NCBI RefSeq assembly: GCF_016802725.1
Contig: NC_052666.1
Span: forward strand, 7,963,875-8,027,874
Source of the DNA: Solenopsis invicta
Lineage: Eukaryota; Arthropoda; Insecta; Hymenoptera; Formicidae
Reading direction: 5' to 3'
Length of the DNA stretch: 64,000 nucleotides
This document shows, one piece after another, positions 49,775 to 60,002 of this stretch. Position numbers and translations under genes: made by a program. Each line of letters opens with the position of its first letter. Position 1 is the first letter of the stretch. The notes under the pieces were generated by a model that saw only the letters and a program-made list of their open reading frames with translations, was not told the origin of the DNA and ran no database searches.

Positions 49775-51860
49775 TGTGACGTGACGCTCCGCAGCGCCGT
49801 CCTGGAGAGCGATAAGGCCGTGGAAGGTACCCTGGGTTGCGCCTCTCTCTCCCCCGAGAGGGAGACGGGGACGCGAAAAACCCCGTTGGAATACCGCCTC
49901 TTACCGCTCTTTAATTTTAATGATCCGCATGTTTTTTTTCTTGTTGTACCGTCACGTATGTCTTATTGAGAGCGTTAAGGCGTGTCCGAATCGACAAAAC
50001 CCGAGCGGACGGCGCGAATTGGGTGTGCCCAACGAAGATCCGAGCGGGGACGTCAACGAGGAAGCCGAGGGAGCGACGGAAGGCACACTGCCGCCGAACC
50101 CGCGCCGGAAAGCTAAGTCGCGGTTCCGCCTATTTATTATTACCGCCTATCTTCCCGAACAACGCCTGTATTAACGCCATTTTTTATTGTAGTGGATCTT
50201 GCCGGAGGAGCCTCCTAATAAGACCAGCGGACTGCAGGCCGCTGTACCATAATCCCGAAGAATGCCGTCAAACGGCCTGGCCAGCCCGACGACCGCAACA
50301 GGGACTAGAATGCGAACCTGGAGCGTCAACGCCGAGGAAGATTTCGGAACGTCCCGTCCGTCCCGCTGACCGCTGAATAGAAAAGCGGCAATCGTCGCAT
50401 CACGTGACAACGGCGCGGAGCACCGAGGGAAAGCGAGAGGGCAAATCGCAAGTACCGGAGCAAGGGAGAAGGAACGCACTACCGACCGCTCAAGAGAGAC
50501 TACCGCCAGGAGCGAGAAGGATGCGCGTGGGAACGCGAGCCAATCAACGGCAAAAATCGGCGAAGAGGGACAGCGTGACGTCACAAGAAAATTCGGCGGA
50601 GCCCGACGAGCCGGAAAGCGCGGATCGGCTTATCACTGTCGCGTGTGCCCTGACGACGAGAGGACAACCCAGGAGCCGAGAGCTACCACCTGCCGAGATT
50701 TCATTGTAAGCCGCCGCTCCGGTAATTGTAAGTTAAATCCTTGAGTGAGGGTCAATCTCCGTACTTTTCCCGTAATCATACCGTATACCGCACCTATGGA
50801 AGCGGAATATCCCGCGAGTAATTAACAGTGCCAAAGTGACGACACGTCCAGGGAGATCGACCGCAGCTCAAGTATCGTCAAGTCCCTCTCGGAGTGCGAA
50901 CACCGACAGTCACTCGTATCGTCTAGATTGTAAGTAAAATCGCGTATCGTCTTGTGCCACGTAATTGTGAGTTGCCGTCTCGTATCGAGCCGTAGTCTTA
51001 GGAATTACCGTACCGTATCGTGCCGTACCGGAGGATTTCGGGGCCGGATTGTACTCCGACCGAACCCGTCGTGGAGAGTTCTTTTTGTGTGATAGCGGGA
51101 TCGCTCGGTGCGTGGAATTCGCGCGGTTCGGTCTCGGCGGGACGTGATACCGTTCGGTCTCCGCGAGATTCGTGGCGCCGCGGAGTTGCCGCGAGGATCG
51201 CCGGCGATCGGAGCTCCGCGAGATAATTATCGGGATTGCCAGTCGCGAGTGAGGGTGCGACGCCCGTACGGTTTTATGGGCGAGAAGAGTATTGTTCGCG
51301 CCGTGCGAGTTCGCGTGACGATCATGCTCATGCCGCGTGTTGTTATGTCGTAGTAATTAGCGTGCCGCGTATTTTGTGATTCGTCCTGTCCTGATGTGTG
51401 CTGCGATTTAGTGATTTCTCGATTTTCTTTGGGACGTTTCCGAGTAGCGAGATTGCGTCTCCGTTAATTCGCGCGCCGTGTGCGTTAATCGATCTTTTCC
51501 GTTAGTTGTATATTCTCCCGATTACATTAAGAGTATTTCCCCCCCCCCGCTTGTAACTGCGTAATTTTTGTAAACCCCCCTGTAATCGTTCACCGTGTCT
51601 CTAATTATGTTAAAATATATTATCTCTTATTGTTAAATTACTCTTGGCGTAGTGATTGCGTTGCCCTCCCCTTCCCCGCTATACTTAAGAACCGCGCCCC
51701 TCTACCATTTGCGGAGCGAGCCGTGGGCAGCGAGATTCGTCCTACCGTGTCGCGTAATTATCGCTTTTCATGAAGTGGTGCGAGAGATCGCGCCTGGCGC
51801 CCAATTACGAATTTCGTTAAGAAATTCCCATTACCGCTCTCTTTCTCCCCTTTGATTGGG
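49775..51860 (+). mobile_element. GC-rich block resembling an LTR plus primer-binding site
   Basis: A sharp change from AT-rich DNA to GC-rich sequence starting TGTGACGTGACGCTCC, a beginning typical of some insect Gypsy LTRs. About 2 kb later TGGCGCCCAATTACGAA (51795-51811) resembles a tRNA primer-binding site, and the sequence soon becomes AT-rich again. A C9 tract (51541) and an AT-rich polyadenylation-like stretch precede it. No gag or pol follows and no second LTR is visible, so a truncated element is likely. Open frames inside (up to 137 codons) have no domain. Alternative: a CpG-rich promoter and leader of a host gene. Confidence 0.35.
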
Positions 51861-52329
51861 CGTGCTCTCCTGTGCCTGGTGAGTGCAGGAAAAGTACGTC
51901 GCAGTTTTTATTAAAAGATATATTTAATAAATTACCTATTTTATTATTTATCTATTTTATAGCTTTTATTATTTAAAAATTAGCGTTAAAATAATAATTA
52001 CAAGTGTAAGTACCTATAAATTGTTATTTAATAAACCTATTTTCGAACTCTGAGGATCAAAGTAGGTAGGTATTTGCAGTTTTAGATCGTTTATGTTTGG
52101 CAATTTTCATTGATTTTGGCATAGCTGAACATAACACCTTTACTCCTAAATTAAGTATTTAATATTTGCCAAAATAAAAAAAAACTAAAATGTGCAGACT
52201 GCGTCGTGATAAACATGTTCTGACAAGTCCGTTTGTGCCAGTCGGCGATCACCGCACACGGGAGGCGACCACAGATGCGACGAAACTGTGTACTTATAGT
52301 CAATCAGTACGTGAGAGAGTAAGACAAAC
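51861..52329. other. AT-rich DNA, likely 5' flank of the hAT element
   Basis: Nothing recognisable. A hAT left terminus matching the right end (CAGGAGTCGGCAACC) was looked for here and not found. Confidence 0.4.
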
Positions 52330-52592
52330 AGTGTTTTGTGTCTAAATTATTTATTTTAATAATTAAATTATTAGAGAATTATTTATTTTATTTAGGTAAG
52401 TATTTTTAATTGGGAAATATCGTTGTAAAATGTTTTTTGATAAATTATATTTCATTATGCACAGCTTCTCGTATGTATTTACTTAGGTATACGTTGACAT
52501 AGTAAATAATTACAAAACATGTCATCTGCTGTTTTGGGTACCTAAATAATAATTTTAAAAGTTTTCTATTACAGCTTCACCGTAAGCATGGC

Positions 52593-54448
52593 ATGTACAA
52601 AGAAAAGAGAAGAACTGAAGAAGAGCATCGAGAATTTAATCGGGATTGGACGGAGTCGTTCGCTTTCATATGCAACTCAGATGGCCTTCCGACTTGTCTC
52701 ATTTGCCACGAAAAACTCGCACACAATAAGAAATCAAATTTAGAGAAACATTTCACTAAAAAACATACTCAGTTTGCTAGTAAATATCCAGCCGGCAAAG
52801 AACGAAAAAAAGCTGTCGACGAGCTCCAAAAACAAAAACAGCAATCAAGTTCCATGTTAAGTAACTGGACGCAATCTACAAGTAATGTTAATCTGGCAAG
52901 CTTCGCGGTATCACTAGAAATTGCAAAAAAAGGCAAACCATTTACAGATGGTGAGTATGTCAAAGATTGCTTCATACGTGCATCTGAAGAACTGTTTCGT
53001 GATTTCAAAAACAAACCAGAAATCTTGAAAAAAATCAAAGATTTGCCACTATCCGCTGAAACAGTACAAGATAGAATAGCTAAAATGTCTTCAGATGTAA
53101 CATATTTGCAGGTGGAAGATATTTAACTTTCTTCTGCCTTATCACTTGCTATAGATGAGTCTTACGACATAAAAGACACGGCACAAGTTGCCCTTTTTGT
53201 CAGGTATGAGTCTTTCCAAGGTCCAAAAGAAGAACTTCTAGGATTGCTACCGCTCTCGGGACAAACTAGAGGGGAAGATATAGCGAATGCCGTGCAAAAA
53301 TACCTTGAAGACAATAAGATCAATTTAAATAAAATCGTTTCAATAGCAACTGATGGAGCCAGAAGTATGACAGGAAAAAATAAAGGGGCAACAACGATTC
53401 TTCAGAGCAAAATAAACCACGAAATTCTTACGTTTCACTGCATAATACACCAAAAAGCGCTTTGTGTCCAAACATTTCCGGCCGAAATAGTTGAAGTCAT
53501 GAATTTGGTAATCAAGATTGTTAACAGCATCTTGTCAAAAGCACTCTACCATCGTCAGTTTAAAGAATTCTTAAACAAAATGGAGACTCAGTATTCCGAC
53601 CTCCTTCTTCACAATAAAGTGCGATGGCTTTCCAAAGGTAAGGTGTTGAAACGTTTTGCTCTGTGCTTGAATGAAACACATTCCTAAATGAAAAAGGCAT
53701 TAATCACCCTGAATTAGAGAACGACAAATGGTTGCAAAAATTTTACTATGTTTTGGTAGAAGAATTGGTTTGTTTTGAAGAAAAATTAATTCTTTTCGCA
53801 GAAGATATTCAGAGCGGTGAATTACTTTATTTTCAATTTTTAAAGCAATATCGCGATAAAACCAGTGCAACTGTTGACACGAATTACTTCAGCATAGTTA
53901 TAAAAAAAATTAAAGATGAATTTGCTGACAGATTTGAGCAATTCAAAACCAACAAAACCACTCTAGCATTCATAGTAAATCCTCTCAACACAAATAGTAA
54001 CGAAATCCACATTGAGCCATTTAGAATTGATACTGGATCTCTAGAAATGCAATTGATCGATTTAAAAAGTAAAGCTTTGTGGAGTGGAAAATTTACAGAG
54101 TTGAAAAGCAAGTTGGAAGAGTTGGAGGTCCAGAAATGTATGTACGTAACGCAACAAAAGTGGACAGCTTTAAAAGAAATGCCGCGAGTTGAGGCACTTA
54201 TATTCGACGCATGGAATAATCTTCCAGATTGCTACAATGAGGTGAAGAAGTTGGCAATTGGAGTGCTGACTATCTTCGGATCGACATATTCGTGCGAGCA
54301 AGCGTTCTCTTGCATGAATATAATTAAAAGTAAAATAAGAAGCCAACTAACAAATGAAAATTTAGAGTCGTGTTTGAAACTTAAAACAAGTTATGAGCCA
54401 AATTTATCTAAACTTTCTAAAACCATGCAAAGCCAACGCTCCCATTGA
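52593..54448 (+). pseudogene. hAT transposase (GTF2IRD2/ZBED-like group), stop and frameshift
   Basis: The ATG at 52593 lies just after a good acceptor. Residues 25-65 form a BED-type zinc finger (Cys-Leu-Ile-Cys...His-Phe-x-x-Lys-His). A helical linker follows, then the RNase H-like core (Ala-Ile-Asp-Glu-Ser first acid; Ile-Ala-Thr-Asp-Gly-Ala second; Phe-His-Cys-Ile-Ile-His-Gln). Near the end is the hAT dimerisation motif (Ser-Thr-Tyr-Ser-Cys-Glu-Gln-Ala-Phe-Ser). An in-frame TAA at 53124-53126 and a frameshift near 53672 break the gene; otherwise it reads through about 615 codons. It is related to domesticated vertebrate genes of the GTF2IRD2/ZBED5 type (known of the family), but here it is a decayed transposon. 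Confidence 0.85.
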
Positions 54449-54600
54449 ATTTGTTTGCTCAAATGTATGTTATTGTTTTTTTATATTTTAAGTACAAGTT
54501 ACATTGTTTAATAAAGTTTAAATTTTCTACTTGAATAACCATGCAAAGCCATCACTCCCATTGAATTTGTTTGCTCAATTGTTTGTTATTGAAGTACAAG
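54422..54600. repeat. 116-bp tandem duplication at the hAT transposase 3' end
   Basis: accatgcaaagcc...cccattgaatttgtttgctca at 54422 recurs at 54538 with a few changes. The first copy contains the stop codon; the second lies in the 3' region. Confidence 0.75.
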
Positions 54601-54914
54601 TTAGTGCTGTAAGTAAATGTTTAATTGTTTTAATTTTTACTTAAATAATAAGTAATTATCTAATAATGCCATGTATATATTATCTAATTTGTTGTGAAAA
54701 ACACTACCTATATATGAATAAATAGATATTTTTTTTTATGAATAAATAGATTAATTTTTTTTATCAAAAAACTTTATTTATGCGAACTTTATTTATACTA
54801 TTTATTTATACTATTTATTGTTGGCAAGAAAAAATTTTGTGACTCTTTAAAAACTTTGAAATTTTGTAAATTGTAATTTTTGACTCTTTCGACTCAAAAG
54901 GTTGCCGACTCCTG

Positions 54915-55984
54915 AGCTAGATAATAGATGAATGGTACCTTACTTTTACATCCAACCAATCACATTCAACTGCTACTTAGCTTCTCAGTGAGCGGCCTGG
55001 TAGCACCAGTAAAGTATCTAAACCGTTTGTGAAACTAGCGTCCTTAGTCTCCCCAAACAAAAATAGAATTATAGACATAATGTATAGAGACATAACTCTT
55101 AGCAATATAATCTAATTAAATTAACATAATTAATTGTGTGGCTAAATTATAATAAAAGGATAGGTGCTAAAATAATTTTACAAACAAAACACATTTCTTA
55201 AATAAAAAATAAATAAATTATCTATAGCTATAGTACTGTTCTCTTAGCTGTTAACCAACGTGCATGCGCGAGTGCGGGGCATTGCAGGGCATCTCTGGCA
55301 TCCACTGATCTCGGTGATGTTTTTACAAGAAAAACATCATTAATATGATGGCTTTAGAGATCACAAATTTTATGTCAACGAAAAACGGGACAAATAAATC
55401 TTTATAAATCATAAATCTTCAAGTGAGTAATTGTGTTTATGTATTATGCATATTTTTATGTAAATATTCAATAAGTTAAAATAAATCGTGAAATTTCCAA
55501 GTAAGAGGGGAGGGTTGGAAGGACACATCATATAGTATATTTTTAATTATTATAAGTATTTGTAAGTCCCTGCGCACAGTAGAGAAATACCATTACAAAT
55601 ATTAGGAATAGAAATTAAAATTTTAGGATTAACTTTTTTAATGAATATATTAAACGTAACGTATAATGGATACGAACCCTAATAACACAGATCTTCTAGA
55701 AATGTCCATGGGACGTCCATTAGACGTACGGACGACCTACCGTACGTCCTAAAAACGTCCTTGGGACGTCTCCTAGATGAAGTGTGCTGTTAGAGAATAA
55801 ATCGTATAAAACATAAGTCGCAGTTACGCAGTCAAGCTTGCGCATTCTTATAACATATTTTTAAATGTGAATAGCAGTTTTTGTTTTTAATTATTAACGT
55901 TAAATCAATTTTTCTTATTGTTTTAGGGTGTTAGAGCTAGAAATAGCATTGCTTAACACAGAAGCACCATCTACATCTGATATA
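54915..55984. other. Mostly AT-rich non-coding DNA
   Basis: No gene seen. Small items are a hairpin gatgttttt/aaaaacatc at 55314-55337 and a cluster of GGACGTC words at 55704-55775. The rest is featureless. Confidence 0.5.
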
Positions 55985-56230
55985 CAGGGTGTCAGGTAAC
56001 GATCGCCCGTGGTTTCGTGGATTGATAAATCAAGTAAAACTGAGTAGAAAAGTCCTTTACCACTTTTTAATATTTGCCATAGTTAACGAAATAAAAATTA
56101 ATAAAGTCTGCGAATAAGCGCGTATCACCGCGCGCAAGGACCGCCCGCCGGTCGCCGAGACGTAGGCAGCCGCGGCTGTAGGCGCGGCGCTGTGCAGTGA
56201 GGAGGGAAAAACAGCTACTGCTTTTCCTTC
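55985..56230 (+). mobile_element. Mariner-like terminal fragment
   Basis: tata followed by CAGGGTGTCAGGTAACGATCG, a start typical of insect Tc1/mariner TIRs, with about 240 bp of associated sequence turning GC-rich towards the R1-like RT. There is no transposase and no second end in the window. The family assignment rests on the terminus alone. Confidence 0.4.
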
Positions 56231-58070
56231 AGTCCTCGACAGCGCACCTCCTAGCTTGGAGGCGCCACACCTCCTGCTCTTTGTTAGTCCAGGGAGCCCC
56301 AGGCACCCGACGGCGCGCGCATCTCTCATCGTACGCGTCCGCGTACACGCGCGCCTCGAGCACCCACGGAAGCGCCCCGGCTATGAGCATCGCCGCCACA
56401 GTGGCGATAGTCCGGTAACCCCGTGCGGCACGGACGACCTGCCCCCGCTGGGCTCTCTGTAAGAGCTCCTTCAGGCGACGGCTGGCCACCACGTCGGCGT
56501 ACCACACGGGGGCGCCATATAGCGCCATGGACCGGACCACGCCCAGGTATAGGTGACGAGCTCCACCTCCAGGTCCCCCGAGAATAGGCATCAGCCTGCC
56601 AAGACTGGCAGACGCCGCCCGCACTCGGGGGACTAACCGCAGGAAGTGCGGCACGAAACTCCACTTGCTGTCGAGGATGAGACCCAAATACTTCATCTGG
56701 GTCCCAATTGGGACTCGGATCCCCTCCACGGTTAGCCGGGCCCCGCGCGGCGGTCCCCTCGTCCGAGGTCCGTCAAACCAGACGACCTCGGTCTTTTGGG
56801 GGGCCACGCGTAAGCCCAGCATCCGTATGCGATCCACCAAGTGTGCCACCCCGGCCTCAGCAAGGCGAATGGCGCTCCCCCAATCTCTTGCCCAGGCCAG
56901 GAGTAGCGTGTCATCGGCGTAACACACTAGTCCCAGCCCATGAAGGAGGGCAACCCGAAGAACCCAGTCGTAGGCAAGATCCCACAGGAGCGGCCCCAGG
57001 ACCGATCCCTGCGGGACACCACGGTGGATCCCTCGTTTCCGGGTCACCCTGTACCGCCCCGGGTAACTAATGCCCCTGTCCCGAAGGTAGTCCCCGATCA
57101 CCTCCTGTATATACGCAGGCACCCGATGAAAGCAGAGTGCCTGTCGTATACACTCCCATGGGAGAGTATTGAAGGCATTGGCTATGTCTAGTGAGACCGC
57201 CAACACCTTCCCCCCGCGGGAGACAGCCTCCTCCGAGAGGGCACGGACCCGCCGAATGGCATCGATGGTTGATCTACCCTCTCGGAATCCGAACTGGCAG
57301 TCGGCCAGATCGGGGCCCTCGTGGGACAAGTGCTCTCGGAGGCGAGCCGCCAGAATGCGTTCCAGCATTTTGCTCGCCTCGTTGAGCAGGCAGATGGGGC
57401 GGTAGGCCGAGGGCGACCCCTCGGGCTTACCCTCCTTCCGGAGGAGCACCATTCTAGCCTCTTTCCACGCGGTTGGGAACCGCCCAGCCTCCAGGCACTT
57501 CCCGAACAAGTGCCGGAGGCCGTCCACCAGAATGCCCGACACCAAGGCCAGGACCTTTATGGGGATGCCGTCCGGGCCCAGGGCTGTTTTCTTCGCCCGG
57601 AGCCTCTTGGCAATCCCCAGCACCTCCTCCCTCGAGACCTCGCGCGCACCCCCCCATCGGTCAGGCGCCGGCGGAGGGGGCGCGCCGAGACGGGCCACCT
57701 CCCCCGGTCCCGGAGGGAACAGCGCGGTGACCACAGTCTCGAGGAAACGCTGGTCAAGACTCTCCGTTAGGGGTGCGCCCGCCGCCCTAAACTTGTTCCT
57801 CACAATGTGATAAGGGCGCCCCCACGGATCGCGATCAATTGTCTTGACCAGCTCCCCCCATGCCCTGGCCTTGGACTCACCGATAGCCCGCTGCAGGGAT
57901 CGTTTGGCGTCCCGCCGCTGGTCCCTCAGCGAGGCCCACACATCCGCGTCTTTGACGCGCTTACGCGCGTAATGGGTGCACCGGTGGATCGCCCGGTTGC
58001 ACTCACGTCTGAGTTGCGCGATTTCGGGCGTCCACCAGTACAACCCCTTCTTACGGGGGGGGGGCCTTTC
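56229..58070 (-). pseudogene. R1-clade ORF2, reverse transcriptase part
   Basis: About 610 codons of RT sequence. Landmarks: Leu-Gly-Pro-Asp-Gly-Ile-Pro, Arg-Pro-Ile-Cys-Leu-Leu-Asn, Gly-Phe-Arg-Glu-Gly-Arg-Ser-Thr, the first catalytic Asp in Val-Ser-Leu-Asp-Ile-Ala-Asn-Ala-Phe, Gly-Val-Pro-Gln-Gly-Ser-Val-Leu-Gly-Pro, and the Tyr-Ala-Asp-Asp pair. It primes cDNA synthesis at the nicked target. The frame joins the endonuclease at a G10 run (58055-58064), where it is off by one. The frame closes at 56229 about 150 residues short of a full R1 ORF2, losing the zinc-finger tail. Confidence 0.85.
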
Positions 58071-58944
58071 GGATGCGGAGCATCGCGGCATCACAGATAT
58101 CTGTGAGCACGCCCCGCAGCCGCGCCGCTCCCTCATCCACATCGGCCATTGGCCTGGTCAGGATCCCGGACCAGGCCACAGACTCGGCCGCGGCGATCAG
58201 GAAGTCAACGTTGAGCTTCCTGACAGCCCAGCGGCACGGCACTCGGCCCCCCCTTTCGCCGTCAGCGGTTTGCCCGCGCCCTTGCCTCTGACGGCCGCTA
58301 GAGGGATCGGAGACCCTGAACCGAATATATCGGTGATCCGACAGAGTCTCCTCTCCCTCCAGCACCTTCCATCCGGACACCATGCGTGAGGCACGGGAAC
58401 ATCCAAGGGTGAAGTCCACTATGGAGCCCCCGTTGTGCCTCACGCATGTGTCCACGGACCCCCTGTTGAGGAAATTGAGCCCTAATTCCAGGGCCCAATT
58501 TCCAAGGGAGTGCCCTCTTAAACTCGTCGCCCGGGACCCACACTCCTCCAGCTTGGCGTTGAAGTCCCCAGCGACGATCGTTGGTGAGGGGCGGGATCGG
58601 TCGACAACCGATCCCACCCTCTCGATTAGGTCCTCAAACTGGGCGAGGCGGCGGCTCGGGGGAGCATACACCCCAATCACCACCGTCTCACCCCATCTTG
58701 CGGCCACGTAGCCGTCCCCCCTCTCAACGAGAGAGAGAGGTAGAGCATGCGGACCGCGACCCCCGATAACAGCCACCGAGCCATCCCGGTCACCGAGCCA
58801 GTCGGCCCGATCGTGAACCAGGTATGGCTCGGCAGCTACTGCCAGGTCTATGGACCACTCCGCGATATGCTGGCACAGGAGATCCTGCGCCCTCGCGGAG
58901 CGGTTCAGATTCGCCTGGAGGAAGCGGAGACCGGTGTCTGGCAT
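58051..58944 (-). CDS. R1-clade ORF2, endonuclease part
   Basis: A 297-codon frame from the ATG at 58944, which overlaps the ORF1 stop as TAATG. The apurinic/apyrimidinic-like endonuclease has Gln-Ala-Asn-Leu-Asn-Arg, Ala-Glu-Pro-Tyr, Gly-Val-Tyr-Ala-Pro-Pro-Ser, Ala-Gly-Asp-Phe-Asn-Ala-Lys and Leu-Ser-Asp-His-Arg-Tyr, covering the expected Asn, Glu, Asp and His catalytic positions. In this family it nicks the target DNA and sets insertion specificity. It ends in the C10 run where the RT frame takes over. Confidence 0.88.
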   Translation of the reverse strand: MPDTGLRFLQANLNRSARAQDLLCQHIAEWSIDLAVAAEPYLVHDRADWLGDRDGSVAVIGGRGPHALPLSLVERGDGYVAARWGETVVIGVYAPPSRRLAQFEDLIERVGSVVDRSRPSPTIVAGDFNAKLEECGSRATSLRGHSLGNWALELGLNFLNRGSVDTCVRHNGGSIVDFTLGCSRASRMVSGWKVLEGEETLSDHRYIRFRVSDPSSGRQRQGRGQTADGERGGRVPCRWAVRKLNVDFLIAAAESVAWSGILTRPMADVDEGAARLRGVLTDICDAAMLRIRKAPPP

Positions 58945-60002
58945 TACTTACCGGTCTCCATAGCCTCCCCCGGGCTTACCACCTCCATGGGAGAGGGTGC
59001 GGCAGCTCCCTTTCCCACGGCAGGAGAGACGGTGCTGGTCGCCGTCTTCGCGCCGTCTTTCTCTGTCGCAGAAGCCACCGCTGCCACGCCCGGTGCCGAG
59101 GCCGTTGTTTTGGCCTGGCCGCCCCTCTTCTTAGGAGGGGGTGTGGCCACCCAGGCCTTTCCCCCCATCCTATGGTTGGAAGAGCGGCCGCGCGCCTCGC
59201 ATCTCGGGCACTTCGGTGAGGCCTGGCACGCCTCCGCGAGATGCCCCTCCTGGCCGCAGCGGTAACAGAGCCCGCTACGGTCTACCTCCGAAGGGCACTT
59301 GTTATGCACGTGCCCCACCTCCAAGCATCGATGGCACTGCATCGGGCGAGCCTCTAACAGCTCAACCCGGGCCATTGTCCACCCGACCCTCAGACGTCCC
59401 GTTTTTGCTGTTTTGAGGGCGGCGGCTTTCGGGACCCGGGCCCATGCACCATGAAGCCCGCCCGCTCCTGGTCTGAGCCCGCTTACTTGTATATCAGCAG
59501 CGGCACAGCCCCCGGCCACCGCAATAGCTGCTGCCACCTCCTCCGTGGTGACAGAGTCATCCAAGCCGGCTACCCTTACCTCAGCCATGGGCACCGGCCT
59601 GGAGACTCTCACTCCACTGTCCCCCAGTACGGCGACCAGCTCCTCGGCCAGCATGTCTGCCTTGGGGGCACTCTCTTCACCGGGGACCTCAAGAATGATG
59701 CCCCCGGTGACCGCCTTCCGCATGCGGAGGTGGTCAATTTCCAAGGCCGCGAGATCCACCTTGGACCTCGCAGCCCTCATCACCTCCGCATACGAGAGGT
59801 CGTTTGCCTTCTCCGGGGGAACTGTGAGGACAACTGCTGCCGTCCTCACTTTTCCTCCCTTCCTCCCCTTGTTCTTTTTAGATTTAGATTTAGGGGAGGG
59901 AACCGCTTGGGCCGGTGGGGCCTTTTTCTTGGCAGCCGGTGCCGCCTTAGGAGTCGTCGCGGGTAGCACTTTTTTATTATTATTAGGTGGCGCCGCCTTC
60001 AT
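58944..60002 (-). CDS. R1-clade ORF1, C-terminal part with zinc knuckles
   Basis: A 352-codon frame opening with ATGA that overlaps the preceding stop. Residues 1-60 are Ala/Pro/Lys-rich. A Val-Val-Leu-Thr-Val-Pro segment leads into a region with an alternating strand-helix pattern (about 65-215). Three consecutive knuckles follow at about 215-275 (CHRCLEVGHVHNKC, CYRCGQEGHLAEAC, CPRC...H). This is the nucleic-acid-binding half of ORF1. The open frame actually extends upstream of the ATG to the C10 run, so it is more likely the second half of one ORF1 than a separate gene. Confidence 0.82.
   Translation of the reverse strand: MKAAPPNNNKKVLPATTPKAAPAAKKKAPPAQAVPSPKSKSKKNKGRKGGKVRTAAVVLTVPPEKANDLSYAEVMRAARSKVDLAALEIDHLRMRKAVTGGIILEVPGEESAPKADMLAEELVAVLGDSGVRVSRPVPMAEVRVAGLDDSVTTEEVAAAIAVAGGCAAADIQVSGLRPGAGGLHGAWARVPKAAALKTAKTGRLRVGWTMARVELLEARPMQCHRCLEVGHVHNKCPSEVDRSGLCYRCGQEGHLAEACQASPKCPRCEARGRSSNHRMGGKAWVATPPPKKRGGQAKTTASAPGVAAVASATEKDGAKTATSTVSPAVGKGAAAPSPMEVVSPGEAMETGK

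Larger units (their letters stand above)
52330..54914 (+). mobile_element. hAT DNA transposon, right end present
   Basis: The transposase gene (52593-54448) is followed by a 3' region ending tcaaaaggttgccgactcctg at 54914, whose complement CAGGAGTCGGCAACC fits the CAG-type hAT terminus. A short GC-richer stretch (52200-52320) and a splice donor at 52395/52396 (ttag|gtaagt) with acceptor at 52574 (attacag) suggest a non-coding first exon. The left terminus is not identified, so the start given is approximate. Confidence 0.65.

Noticed and set aside
50171..50709. Frames of 101-137 codons in the GC-rich block
   Set aside because: No domain, overlapping on both strands and compatible with GC-driven openness.
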